From Castor canadensis (Eukaryota; Chordata; Mammalia; Rodentia; Castoridae), in NCBI RefSeq assembly GCF_047511655.1, contig NC_133389.1, positions 26,108,501 to 26,172,500 on the forward strand: a stretch of 64,000 nucleotides of DNA. The letters are read 5' to 3'. Position 1 is the first letter of the stretch; every line of letters begins with the position of its first letter. Below, piece by piece: positions 48,801-57,661 of this stretch. A program made the position numbers and the translations under genes. Below the pieces are notes generated by a model. That model saw only the letters and a list, made by a program, of their open reading frames with translations, was not told the DNA's origin and ran no database searches.

Positions 48801-51636
48801 CTCAAATAAGGCCAGAACCAAACTTCAGATGGGGTAAAAGTACAACCTGAAAAATTCTAATAACTAATGTGACCTGGCCCTCAGGAGCGTTAGGGTTAAA
48901 GCTGAGGGGAATTCTCTTTGGGAATCTATAATATAGATCTGGGATTTATAGTTACGCTGCTCGAAACTAATCAGGCTGGGTACAGTGGCTCATGCCTGTA
49001 ATTTCGGCTATTTAGGAGGTGGAGGCCAGCCCAGGCAAAACGTTAGCAAGACCCCATCTCAACCAATAAGGGGCGTGGTTCACACTTACAATACTAGCTA
49101 CACAGGAGGCATAGGTAGAAGGATTATGGTCAGGCTGGCTGAGGCAAAAACAGATCTTATCGAAAAATAATTAATGCAAAAAGGGCTGGAGGTATGGTTT
49201 AAGTGGTAGAGCCAGTGTGAGGCTCTGAGATCAAACTCTAGTACTGCCAAAAACAAAAACAACAAAAAACTCCTAATCAGAAATAGGTAACACAGAAAGT
49301 CACAGGCTGGTGATAACCCTGGATTTGGTGTCTGTTAGAAACAAACACAAGACATTTGTATAAAGTATCATGTTTTCATACTTCCAGTCCACCTCCTAAC
49401 ACCTCTCTCTAATTTCACAGATTTGAAAAGGCACTGAGAGTTCCTTCCTCACTAGAAAGAAATTTTTAAAAATTTAAGGGCAAGACAAAAGCATAGGGGG
49501 AAAAATAAAACCTATCTTCATAATTAAATCTTTACTGTACTTCTGACAAACAATGAAATACACATACATAAAGCACCATAGGGCCATATATACAGATTAT
49601 GAAGGCAGTAGAGGGAAAAGGCTAGAAGCTCCCAAGCCTTGCTGCTTGTTGTTACTGTGAAGATACGTAGAGGTACATGGAAACAGGCTTAGCACTGTCT
49701 GGAACCTCGTAAAGCACTGTAGTTTTCTAACTGAGCAATACTAGCTGTATTTGACACTCAGCTCATAACAACTAAAACAAGTTAGTAAAGAAAAAAAAAG
49801 AGTACTGATGACTCTAAGAAAAATTTCAGAGGGCTAAATAACCAGTTCAGTGCAGTGTATCTTTCTTAGTCACCCTGTAGAGGCTTCTTTACTGATTTGT
49901 AGTAACATAATCAACTTAGCCAATTCATACTTTTGGTAGTTACAGCAGCCAAGATGGCAGATCAACTACCAGATTTCCTCAAACAGGCTATGGAAACGAA
50001 CAAATTAATTCTCCCCATCTTTACACTGACAGTTGTCCAATATGGAGTGATCTCCAGCCAGCCTCATGCTTTGGTAGGATCATTTGAATCTAGTTTTATA
50101 GCTTTCCAAATTATATCTGTTCATTCAACAGTAATCATGCTCTCAGAAAGAGAATCTAAAGAAAACTGACTATTAAAATTCTCAAAGTCCTTTCTAGATT
50201 TTTTTTTTTTTTTTAAAATAAAAGAGGCATATAAGTAGAAAGAGTATTACGCTGGGAATTAAACTGTCAGCTGGGAGCGGTGGCTCACATCTACAATCCT
50301 AACTATTTGGGAGGCTGAGCCTCAAAGAATTGCTGCTGCAGGCCAGCCCAGGCCACTGCAAGACTCCATCTCAACCAACAGCTGGGCTAGGTGGCATACA
50401 CCTGTCATCCCAGCTAAGGTGGGAAGCATAAATTGGAGGATCCCAGTCCAGGCCAGCAGGGCAAAAAAACAAGACCCTATCTCAATAACCAGACCAAAAA
50501 GGGCTGGAGGCATGGCTCAAGCAGTAGAGCACCTGCCTAACAAGCACCCTGAGTTCAACCCCGAGAACTGCCAAAAAAAAAGGACTCAGAAACTGTCATC
50601 CTACCAGAGCACTCATAAGCTGGGGGCCCTGTCAAGGCACTTGACTTCTTAGTCTTGGTTTCCTCGGGTATGAGATAAAGAAGCTTGCTAAGATGAGCTC
50701 ACAGTGCCTGGCTTTAACTTTCTATGGAGTATGTGAACCCTAAAGCATGAAATGAATGAGTCTCCTTTATTAGAAGTTCTCAAGAAAGGACTGAGGAATA
50801 TCAAATCCCTAGGAGGCCATGTGTCATTCGAGAAGGTCTATCTAACAGTTTCATATTTGGGGGGGGGACCCTTTAAGCTATCAAATTCATAATTTAAACA
50901 AAAGTTCAACATGATCTTCCCAGCAGATGGAATTCTATCTATTAAGAAATCTTTAACTCTCCTAGACATGGCTGGGAAACATTGTTTTTAAAACATTTTA
51001 GACACAACAGGGATCATCTGTTTCTTTGAACTTCATTGCATTACTCTTTTCAGCATATCAAAATATTTTTGAAGATGGTTACGACCTCCAACTTCTAAAA
51101 AAGTTAAATTCATTTTCAAGTATCTGTTTTGTAGTGATATTGAGACAAGCCTCAAAGCAGGCTGAGAGATGGTTCATGGGTTACTTCCATCTCTCTAGAG
51201 TTTTTCCACGTCAGTTCCCCCCGCCCCTTGCTTTATAGTATATCCATTTAGTTACAGAACCATGGATGGCAAATACTCTTCACCTCTTACTATGATGGTT
51301 TGGGGCTTTGGCTCAAGTAGTGGAGCACCTGGTTAGCAAGTGTGAGGCCCTGACTCACTAAGAAAAACATAATAAAACTAATGAATATTCAGCTCCTTAT
51401 TCAATGTGTCCTCTGTACTGTTCAAAAGAGTGATACTGGAGTTCTTTAAAAAAAAAAAAAAACACTATTCAAAATCTAAAATTACCTTCGTAGGACGCAA
51501 TCAAAATGTGTTTAGTAGATCCAAAATCAGTAAGTCTCTTTTACTTACCAAGATTTCTTAATGACAGCGTTTTTTTAATATTGTCAATCTTTTCATTAAC
51601 ATGTGAGCATAACTGCTCCAGATCTGAGGAGTCCAT
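39728..51636 (-). CDS. SKA1: SKA1, spindle and kinetochore associated complex subunit 1 (six coding exons)
   Basis: SKA1 is one of three subunits of the Ska complex. This dimer of trimers (SKA1/2/3) binds the Ndc80 complex and microtubules at outer kinetochores and stabilises attachments in mitosis. Exons are 51636-51549, 48175-48051, 46592-46495, 44739-44605, 41196-41027 and 39876-39728. Coding lengths of 88, 125, 98, 135, 170 and 149 bp sum to 765, giving 254 codons plus TGA; the human protein has 255. All introns are GT-AG and phases match across each junction. Residues 1-~91 form the coiled-coil Ska core (starts MDSSDLEQLCSHVNEK). About 92-130 is a charged linker. About 131-254 is the winged-helix microtubule-binding domain, ending GGGLTRYVIT. 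Equivalents of human microtubule-binding R155, R236 and R245 and Aurora B sites S185 and S242 are present at 154, 235, 244, 184 and 241 (numbering from memory of the human protein). The start has a good Kozak context (A at -3, G at +4). The gene looks intact. Confidence 0.97.
39969..40290 (-). mobile_element. Trimeric SINE in SKA1 last intron
   Basis: Reversed ID-like unit ('ctggggtttgaactcagggccctgagcttgctaggaaggtactctaccacttgagcc'), then two reversed B1-like units. It lies only about 90 bp upstream of the last-exon acceptor, in sense orientation with the gene. Confidence 0.85.
40340..40435 (+). mobile_element. tRNA/ID-like SINE monomer
   Basis: 'ggggctggccaagtggctcaaatggtagagtgcctgcctagcaagtgtgaggcctggagttcaaacc' plus an A-rich tail. 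Intronic, antisense to SKA1. Confidence 0.85.
40565..40700 (+). repeat. MIR-like SINE
   Basis: 'gctctctgcctcattggcaaaatgggataaagtacttgtgaggactaaagc...catctggcacacagta' is the MIR 3' half. Confidence 0.6.
40730..40945 (+). repeat. Ancient hAT/MER-type DNA transposon remnant
   Basis: Same family as 20,145-20,335: '...tgttgctcagtctcaccactacagac...ggtgtttcagcagcatccctggcccc...atctccaggatgacaatgtcctcagtggg...ctggttgagaa'. Confidence 0.5.
41027..41196 (-). CDS. SKA1: SKA1 coding exon 5
   Basis: Acceptor TTTTTTCAG and donor GTAAAA (weak at +5). Encodes YMKSRLTYCQINDVIKEI and onward to ...EETKDTK, the first half of the winged-helix domain. An unspliced read-through frame into the intron is open for a further 17 or so codons but has no family support. 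Confidence 0.95.
41197..42530. other. SKA1 intron, nothing further recognised
   Basis: Intronic sequence without identifiable repeats. Open frames around 41,738-42,026 overlap on both strands and are not supported. Confidence 0.45.
42535..42695 (+). mobile_element. L1 3' UTR tail (intronic, antisense)
   Basis: 'gggaatgggaggttgaatatgaccaaagtacattatatatg...cccattattttgtatattaatatacactaatag' matches the L1 tails at 17.04 and 32.38 kb. Confidence 0.6.
42696..43660 (+). mobile_element. Old L1 (L1M) fragments, intronic
   Basis: An ORF1-region patch about 42,700-43,090 is followed by ORF2 C-terminal/3' UTR text about 43,120-43,645 ('acctgaatagacacctcaccaaagcagatacacagatgg...', 'ggttgcctggggctcagtgag'). 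The middle of the element is missing. It lies antisense to SKA1. Confidence 0.6.
43661..44604. other. SKA1 intron, nothing recognised
   Basis: AT-rich intronic sequence without a nameable element. Confidence 0.45.
44605..44739 (-). CDS. SKA1: SKA1 coding exon 4
   Basis: Acceptor ...CTCGGTAG at 44741-44740, donor GTAAGT at 44604-44599. Using the next AG two bases on would create an immediate stop, so the first AG is the working acceptor. Encodes the charged linker (EERVKVEEPAPVKKP) and the start of the C-terminal domain. The linker is one residue shorter than in human. Confidence 0.95.
44740..46494. other. SKA1 intron 3 (coding-exon numbering), nothing recognised
   Basis: The minus-strand open frame at 45,605-45,949 (114 codons) is mirrored on the plus strand and lacks any domain. 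It is not called. Confidence 0.45.
46495..46592 (-). CDS. SKA1: SKA1 coding exon 3
   Basis: Acceptor AATTTTAG, donor GTAAGT. Encodes ELCESLEEDYKDVEHLKEN and the beginning of the linker. Confidence 0.95.
46632..46720 (+). mobile_element. ID-like SINE monomer
   Basis: 'ggggctggggtgtacagtggtagagcacttgcctggcaggtatggggtcctgagttccagccccagtgc' plus A8. It lies 40 bp upstream of the exon 3 acceptor, antisense. Confidence 0.8.
46721..48050. other. SKA1 intron, nothing recognised
   Basis: No repeat could be named. Confidence 0.45.
48051..48175 (-). CDS. SKA1: SKA1 coding exon 2
   Basis: Acceptor TTATAACAG, donor GTAATG. Encodes the coiled-coil middle of the Ska core, with heptad-like LNKIGDEIIVVNELLNKFEL. 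Confidence 0.95.
48670..48769 (+). mobile_element. tRNA/ID-like SINE monomer with perfect TSD
   Basis: 'ggctggagtggctcaagtggtacagtgcctgcttagcaagcatgaggccctaagttcaaaccccagtactgcc' plus (AAAAT)n. A perfect 12-bp duplication GGCTTCAAAACA lies at 48658-48669 and 48770-48781. This looks young. Confidence 0.9.
48975..49272 (+). mobile_element. Trimeric SINE: B1-like + B1-like + ID-like
   Basis: 'gctgggtacagtggctcatgcctgtaatttcggctattt...gaccccatctc', then a second B1-like unit starting 'ggggcgtggttcacacttacaatactagc', then 'gggctggaggtatggtttaagtggtagagcc'. An 8-bp repeat CTAATCAG is found at 48967-48974 and 49273-49280. Confidence 0.85.
49281..50260. other. SKA1 first-coding intron, antisense ORF only
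   Basis: A 78-codon plus-strand frame at 49,933-50,169 begins in a 'cagccaagATGGCA' context with a serviceable Kozak. It has no recognisable family and no splice sites or polyadenylation evidence. Not called as a gene. Confidence 0.4.
50270..50589 (+). mobile_element. Trimeric SINE: B1-like + B1-like + ID-like
   Basis: 'gctgggagcggtggctcacatctacaatcctaactatttgggaggc', a second B1-like unit 'gctgggctaggtggcatacacctgtcatcc', then 'gggctggaggcatggctcaagcagtagagcacctgcc' and an A9 tail. A perfect 9-bp duplication AAACTGTCA lies at 50261-50269 and 50590-50598. Confidence 0.87.
50599..51548. other. SKA1 intron with partial SINE
   Basis: A shortened ID-like unit lies at about 51,299-51,372 ('ggggctttggctcaagtagtggagcacctggttagcaagtgtgaggccctgac'), lacking its distal B box. 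The rest is unassigned. Confidence 0.55.
51549..51636 (-). CDS. SKA1: SKA1 first coding exon (start codon)
   Basis: The ATG at 51636-51634 opens the frame and donor GTAAGT lies at 51548-51543. The exon itself begins at about 51647 after a TTTTCCAG acceptor, so 11 nt of 5' UTR are here and the rest is in an upstream exon. Confidence 0.95.
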
Positions 51637-51647
51637 TCTTCAAGCGT

Positions 51648-52302
51648 CTGGAAAACAAAAAAACCCAAAACACAGCTAAGCACATTCGTTGAGAGAGCGT
51701 GAGCGAGAGAAATTTCTGTTCATTTTCAAAATCCAAAAATGGTAAACACTGAGTAAATTACATTTCCTTGAAAGGAACGTACAAAATTCAAGAGTAATTT
51801 CTTTGAATTCTACGAATTTCAGTTTCTAACCAAAGCACAGCACTGGCAAGCCTTAGAGCCTTCTGAAGTCGATGGGTCTTACACCAGGGTTCGGGAGATA
51901 ATCCTGGGTCATTTCCTTAGGGGTTCGGGAAGACAAAAGCACTATTTATGCACAAGACAACATCAGTACTTCTTTACAAAGGCAAAAATACACGTGCATT
52001 TTAAAGAAACACGGCAATTTCAAAATGGGCCTAGGGAAGCGTTTTTCCCACGGGATGGGTGGGTGGGGGCGGGGATTATCACAGTTGGGGTCGGCAAGAA
52101 GGCGGAGTCCCGGGTCACTCCAGAGTCAGTGCCAATGGCGGATCCCGAGCGTCCACCCTGCTAAGCCCAGCATAGGAACGCCACGCCACGCCACGCCGCG
52201 TCCTCCGCCGGCCCCGCGCGGTCCTGCGCCCCGACCTGCCGAGCGAGCGCTGCCTCCGCTGCTTCCGAGGTGGGGATCCCCAGTGCCAGACTTCAGCCTC
52301 AC
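51648..52302. other. SKA1 5' intron (between non-coding exon 1 and first coding exon)
   Basis: Changes from AT-rich sequence to CpG-rich sequence above about 52,080. No separate element recognised. Confidence 0.5.
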
Positions 52303-52345
52303 GCGGTCCGGGAACTAAGCACCCACAAAGTCGCGAGTTACGCGG
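52303..52345 (-). other. SKA1: Probable SKA1 non-coding exon 1
   Basis: A minus-strand donor GTGAGG starts at 52302, in the CpG island just downstream of the CDE/CHR element, where transcription normally starts. The stretch contains no ATG, consistent with 5' UTR. The exact start site is inferred, not seen. Confidence 0.45.
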
Positions 52346-52348
52346 GAA
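52341..52348 (-). promoter_or_regulatory. SKA1: E2F-like site
   Basis: Minus-strand TTCCCGCG resembles the E2F consensus core, 13 nt downstream of the CHR. Confidence 0.4.
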
Positions 52349-52361
52349 GCCGGGAGCAAAA

Positions 52362-52376
52362 TTCAAACAGCCCGCC
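52362..52376 (-). promoter_or_regulatory. SKA1: CDE(N4)CHR cell-cycle element
   Basis: The minus strand reads GGCGG-GCTG-TTTGAA. This is a CDE half-site (GGCGG), exactly 4 nt, then the canonical CHR TTTGAA. The arrangement is known to bind the DREAM/MuvB complexes, giving repression in G0/G1 and activation with B-MYB/FOXM1 in G2/M. Its position directly before the presumed SKA1 start agrees with SKA1 being a late cell-cycle gene. Confidence 0.8.
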
Positions 52377-52381
52377 GGAAA

Positions 52382-52389
52382 CGACGTCA
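52382..52389 (-). promoter_or_regulatory. SKA1: CRE-like site next to ETS-like motif
   Basis: TGACGTCG differs from the palindromic CRE by one base. It lies beside TTTCCGG/CCGGAA ETS-type motifs (52376-52381, and again at 52434-52440), which are common in housekeeping and cell-cycle promoters. Confidence 0.4.
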
Positions 52390-52454
52390 CGCAGACGCAC
52401 AGAGCGCACCCAGAGCGCAGGCTCGGCGGCACGTTTCCGGCTCACCCAGGGCAC

Positions 52455-52540
52455 GGATGGGCGGGAGGGCGGGGGCGAGGGCTAGGTGGGCGGGGGCTAG
52501 GTGGGCGGGGCCAGAGAGGGGCGGGCTAGGGGCGGGGCCA
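52455..52540. promoter_or_regulatory. Tandem GC-box array
   Basis: At least six GGGCGG-type boxes are arranged in imperfect repeats of 'ggctaggtgggcgggg' (near 52480, 52495 and 52520). It lies upstream of the SKA1 start and is likely Sp1/KLF-bound. Confidence 0.65.
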
Positions 52541-52565
52541 AGCCCGGGGCTTTAAAGGGCGGTTT

Positions 52566-52920
52566 CTCCAACCCCGACACGTTCCCATTTGATGTGAATC
52601 AGTCGCTTGGTTGTACCAGGAGCCAAGGGTTCCAGAGATAAAATGGCAAACTGACGCTGGTTCTCAAACTCTGCTCCGCAGAGAGTCAACCAGGAGCGGT
52701 ATTTACAAATCTCAATGGCTAGGCACAAATCAATGAGATCAGACTTTCCCCGTGAGGCCCACGCTTTAGTATGTTTTCAAAATACCCCCAAATAACTCCA
52801 AAACGTAGCCAGGTTTGTGAGCTAAAAGTGACAGCGTCTTTCAGGGCTTCCAAGCTTTGTAAAGGAAAATACAGATTTACAATAAGATGGGAAAAGCGTC
52901 CAAAGCTAGAGTGGTAGTGC
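52566..52920. other. Upstream flank, nothing recognised
   Basis: No gene or repeat could be named. Confidence 0.4.
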
Positions 52921-53290
52921 TGTAGGAAACTCATACAGAGACACGGGACTCTGAGGTGAGGAAGCAGCACTTCCTTGTACAGCACAGACTCAGCGGACTC
53001 GTGTCCAAAGGCTGAGCTCGAGAACAAAGGGGTCTCACCTTATATACCCTTGCAAGCAGGTTACAGAAGCAAGAAGCAAGGTTTAACCCATGTGTGGTTG
53101 CATGCAACTCTATTGGCAATGTCACCCCCAGTGCTATGTGACCTTCACGTTTAGATTCTTTAAGTTTTATCTCCCTGCTATGCCATCCTCTCCCCCTGCT
53201 GCATTATCAGAATACAGGCCTGTCTGTTTTTTTTTCTGGTCCTCCTCCCTGCTACAGTACCCGGGTTCCTTCTAGCTTTTGTTTCTGCCA
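52921..53290 (-). mobile_element. LTR-like element (endogenous retrovirus)
   Basis: Minus-strand GGGTATATAAGGTGAGACC (about 53,030-53,050) is a strong TATA region followed by LTR-like R/U5 text ('cctttgttctcgagctcagcc...') running toward '...tttcctaca' near 52,921. The 5' edge is uncertain and no internal retroviral sequence adjoins. Confidence 0.45.
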
Positions 53291-53889
53291 TTCACACACC
53301 ATACATTTAGCCTTCAGTTGCCTGTGGTGCCACACCACCCTTCCAGTCCCAGCCATCATGTCTTTGTTCCAGGCAACAGAAAAGAGAAGGAGGAAATGGT
53401 GATGGCAACAGACCTAGCACCTTTAAAGCGTTTCCCTGGAAGCTGCACCCAGTACTTTCTGTCTACTTTTCCCTGGTCACTGATATCTGCAAAGGTAACC
53501 CCCCCAAAAATTACAAATTTAATCTAGACAGTTACCTGCATTCTCAAGACTATAGGAGTTCTATTTGTGATGGAAATAAGAGCATAGATACTGAGTAGAT
53601 AATGGAGTTCAAAACATGACACCCCCAAATATGCCATTCCGATATATTATTTTTAGTTAAAGGCATTTGAAAAACAGCAGATACAAAAAAGGCACACCAC
53701 CTTCCCTTCTCTTCCTGAAAGTAGGAGATCCGACTTCCATGTGAAAGATGACTTGATGTGCCAAGTGGAAAGAAACATTTTATCACTAGAGATGGGAAGT
53801 CAAAGCCAAGAGAAAAGTGTACAAATAACCTTGTTAAACTAACCCTTCTCTTCCTAGTCACTTCTCCATTATTAACTACCTTAGCCAAA
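53291..53889. other. Intergenic sequence, possibly LTR U3
   Basis: Nothing firm; may include the U3 of the LTR that follows. Confidence 0.35.
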
Positions 53890-54110
53890 GCCCCTTGTCA
53901 TGTCACATAATCACCATTTAGTACTCTTTGTACAATTTAGTATATAAGCATTGGATTCTAAGCAGGTCCTTGGGTCTTTATTTTCTGGTAAGAGCTCCCA
54001 AGTACGTGTGAAAAAAATACATTAAAATATGTGTTTTTTCTCTTGTTAATCTGTTTTTGTCTCAGTCCCAGTCAGAGACTCTAGAACAGTGGAAGAAAAT
54101 GTTACCTCCT
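53890..54110 (+). mobile_element. LTR 3' part (R-U5-like)
   Basis: 'tagtatataagcattggattctaagcag...ctttattttctggtaagagc...gtgaaaaaaatacattaaaatatgtgttttttctcttgttaatctgtttttgtc' has the TATA, polyadenylation and U5 layout of mammalian ERV LTRs. Left edge not determined. Confidence 0.5.
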
Positions 54111-54661
54111 TTACATAGGCAAATAGACCACTTATGTTTATTGTTTTTACCTTATGAGGATTTTGGGGAAGGCAGTGAAGTAGAAAACACCAGAATCTGT
54201 CTCCCAGCTTAGACAACAATTATACTGGCAAAAACTGTTTCATGTTACTATTTTGAAACTCTGGAGTCTACCAAAGTCTTGAAACTTCCAGGAGAAAGCT
54301 TGCATGGTAAATTGTGGCTAATTTCCATTAATTATAGTTATTATCACAGTAGCAGCTCCCCATCTTCCACTTTCAGCCCTGTGACAGGCAGCTGTGTGCG
54401 TGTTTCTGGGAAGCCTGCACCCAGCTAGCAGAAGCCAGGAGTACAAAAGGGTCCCTGGGTTCCAAATATCTAGAATCTGAGCTCTGGATACTGCTTGCTC
54501 TTTAAAACAACTATGAGGGGAGGGGTACTTGCTTGCTTGTCTGTTTTGCAGTACTGGATATTGAACCTAGGACCTGGTGATGTGGGCAGAGGAAGGGGTG
54601 GAGATGGAGATGTATTAGAGGCAGGTAAGAATAAAACCAAAACCTCTACCTATCATGATTC
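54111..54661. other. Intergenic sequence with SINE scrap
   Basis: A short reversed ID-like piece lies at about 54,542-54,585 ('ttgcagtactggatattgaacctaggacc'). Nothing else recognised. Confidence 0.4.
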
Positions 54662-54985
54662 TTTTTTGGCAGTACTGGGATTTGAACTTTGGGGCCTTAC
54701 AATTGCTAGTTAGTTAGTCACACTACCACTTGAGCCACACCCCCAGCCCTTTCTGGCTTAGAAGTTTTGGAATAAGATCTCACATTTATGCCCAGGATGG
54801 CATGGACACAATACTATTTATACTTCCCAAGAAGCTGGGATAACAGGTGCACACCCCCACACCTATCTTTTTATTGGTTGAGATGGGGGTCTTTTTGCCC
54901 AGACTGGCCTTGAACCAAGTTCCTACCAATCTCAGCCTCTCAAGTAGCTAGAATTACAGGTGTGAACCACAGGTTCCAAGCTTGA
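54662..54985 (-). mobile_element. Trimeric SINE: ID-like + two B1-like units (minus strand)
   Basis: Reversed ID-like ('ggcagtactgggatttgaactttggggcc...cacttgagccacacccccagccc'), reversed B1-like ('cacatttatgcccaggatggcatgg...gctgggataacaggtgc'), then a second reversed B1-like ('gagatgggggtctttttgcccagactggccttg...ctcaagtagctagaattacaggtgtg'). Confidence 0.85.
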
Positions 54986-55852
54986 AAAGTGTTCTTAAAA
55001 AAACAATTTAGGTTAAAGCCACTGAAATGGCCCAAAGAACTAACAGAAATTGTAGAAGCATTACTTACAATATGGTCCCATTTTTATAAAAAAAAAAAAT
55101 CCACCTCTACTCTTCTGCCTACAGCTCTTTCCGTTCCTCTCTAGCTATTGCTTTAATCACGTACATGATTAAGAAGATTGTGTGAAATGGTATCCAACTA
55201 AGAGTAATTAAGATTACTTGTGGGCAGTGAGATATGGTGTGACATTTTTATTTTGAGATTTGCATTTTGATGTAAAAAATTTTATATTCAAGTCTCCATT
55301 ATTTTACTGAAAAAGTAAAACAGCATGGGTTTTCTTTTAAGAGGGAGGTTGGATTGGAAACAAATATGCCAAGAAGGTTAACAATAGTTACATATAATGC
55401 TATTCATAATATATAATTTTTTCCTGCCTTTTTCAATATATATTTGGTCTTCACATCCATGGACTTAACTAACCACAGATCAAAAATATGTGAAAAAATT
55501 GTGCCAGTATTAAACTGGGAAACTTTTTTTCCTTGTCCTCATTCCCTAAAAAGCCCTGTCTTTTTTAAAATTCATTTATTCATATGTGCATACATTGTTT
55601 GGGCCATTTTTCCCCCCAAGCACAGTCTTTAGGGAATGATTTGCTTTACATTGAATTAGGTATTATAAGTAATCTAGGTATGACTTAAGTATGTGGGAGA
55701 ATTGCACAGGTTATATGCAAATGCTCTGCCATTTTACATAGAAGACTTTAGCATCCGAGCATTTTGGTATCTCTGGGGGAGAAAGGGGTTCCTGGAACCA
55801 GTTCCCTATGGATTACAATGAATGACTGTACGTAAATAAAATACACTCTGTT
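54986..55852. other. Intergenic sequence with short L1 tail
   Basis: About 55,560-55,625 ('ttcatttattcatatgtgcatacattgtttgggccatttttcccccc') is a reversed L1 3' terminus like that at 63.9 kb. Confidence 0.5.
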
Positions 55853-56190
55853 TTAGTTAGATCAGGATGCTATAACAAAATACTATAGACTGGTGGGTGA
55901 AACAACAGACATTTATTTTTATACTTCTGGAGGCTGGAAGTCCAAGATCAAGGTGTCAGTTATCTGGCTCCTGGTGAGGTCCATCTTCCGGACTTGCAGA
56001 TAGCTGTGTCCTCCCATGAGATGGTGGGGGAATCTTCCTCTCCTTAGAAGTCCACTCATCTTGTTATATTACCGCCCTACCCTTACATAATCTTATTTAA
56101 AGTTAAGATGTCCTATACACGTCTCCACATTTACACATGAATTTTGGGAAGGTACATACACAATTTTTTAGTATGAAAGACTAACCTTTT
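55853..56190 (-). mobile_element. ERVL-MaLR (MLT1-like) LTR
   Basis: 'ttagttagatcaggatgctataacaaaatactatagactggtgggtgaaacaacagacatttatttt...ggaggctggaagtccaagatcaaggtgtcag' is the reversed 3' half of an MLT1-type LTR. It continues to 'atgaattttgggaaggtacatac'. Confidence 0.7.
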
Positions 56191-57245
56191 ATGTCTGTAG
56201 CTACTGGAGCCCTACATCCTAATGTGACAGCATGTGGAGGGAGCACAAGATGAGAGGGCCATCTGCCCACTGAAGGAAGTAGACAAAGGCACACATGACA
56301 AAATTTACATACTGATTTTTCAATAACAAGGAGAAAATCTGTCCTCATTCTAGTTCACATACTGTAGAGGATGGCTGCTGCACGTGGGGGTACAAAATGC
56401 CCAACCCAAACAACAACGTTTGAACAATGCCTTTAGTCTTGGCAGGCTGTAGGTGGGCCAACTTGAGAGACACTCAGCTGGCTGCAAATCAGAGCATCGG
56501 TTTGTACTCAAAGGAAGAAGGCATGTACTAATATAGCAGCTTTGAAGTCAATGTTTCTCCTGTTTTTTATAAACAGAGATGGCGTTTTAGCACCTTTTGC
56601 CACATGCTTAATTCACACAAAGGAAAAGAGTAAACACACACAGTATCATTCAAGGTCTTGGCAAGAAACAGATGGAAAACTCAAACTGAATCATTGAAGG
56701 AGAATTTAACTGAGGAGGATACTTAAAATGTGTAGGCAGACATTTCCAAAGACAAAAGTGATGGTGCAGTTCTCTGAAGCTTCAAACCTAAGGGACAGCT
56801 ATTTTCCATAGGTCATGTGATAGGGGGACAGCTCTATGGAAGGGGTTGCCTGACAAGATCTGTGGCCTCTGCTACAGGTTCAAAGCACACCTGGTGAGAG
56901 AAAAAACACCAACTTCCATTATCCAGCTGCCTATAGATCTTTTGCTGATAACCCCAACCCCACTGAATGAACCCAACCTGAAGCCAGAAGGCAAAGGAAA
57001 TGCTCCAAACAATCCTTGCAGGTCAGGTCATTTCCCCAGGAGTCCCCAATGCTGACCTCACTGTCCAAAGACTGGATCAAAACCATGGAGTGAGGCTCTT
57101 GAGGGGTCAATGAATGACAGCCAATTTAAACACTTAAGATTATAGTATTCACATACAGACATACTTAGTGAATTTGATAAAATATTTCTTAGAACAGGCA
57201 TCCATTCTTCAGATATATTTGAAATGAAGCATTAGAATAAGTTTC
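56191..57245. other. Intergenic sequence, nothing recognised
   Basis: No feature could be supported. Confidence 0.4.
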
Positions 57246-57261
57246 ATAGGCGTATATTTTA

Positions 57262-57543
57262 TTTTAGTGGTACTGGGGATTGAACTCAGGGCCTCACCCT
57301 TGCTAGGTAGGCACTGTACCACTTGAGCCAGCTGCTAGCTTTTTTTGCATTGGTTATTTTTGAGACAGGGTCTTGCTTTACGTCCTCCTATTTGTGCTTT
57401 CCTGTGCAGCTGGGATGGCAGGCAAGTGCCACAGTATTCCACCATTGATTAAGATGGAGTCTCACGAACTTTTTGCCTGGGCTGGCCTCAAACTGCAATC
57501 CTCCTGAGTAGCTAGGATTACTGCCTTGAACCACCCCACCCAG
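57262..57543 (-). mobile_element. Trimeric SINE (minus strand)
   Basis: Reversed ID-like unit ('gtggtactggggattgaactcagggcctcacccttgctaggtaggcactgtaccacttgagcc') followed by two reversed B1-like units. It is partly shortened in the first B1. The flanks share a diverged 'tcatagNNtatat' repeat (57244 and 57546). Confidence 0.8.
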
Positions 57544-57562
57544 CCTCATAGCTATATCTTTG

Positions 57563-57594
57563 TTTTTCATTATTTGTAAACATATATATATGTG

Positions 57595-57661
<67 letters not shown>

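Larger units (their letters stand above)
52085..52565. promoter_or_regulatory. CpG island over the SKA1 promoter
   Basis: CpG-dense, GC-rich block in an otherwise AT-rich window, including 'cgccacgccacgccacgccgcg' type text. It has no TATA box in the right place. It may also fire divergently on the plus strand, but no downstream gene is seen. Confidence 0.85.

Noticed and set aside
52025-52485. Open frames across the CpG island on both strands
   Set aside because: Arg/Pro-rich translations are typical of GC-rich promoter DNA; the gene's real start is in the exon at 51,636.
53550-53888. 112-codon minus-strand frame upstream of SKA1
   Set aside because: No domain and lies next to LTR-derived sequence; no evidence of a gene.
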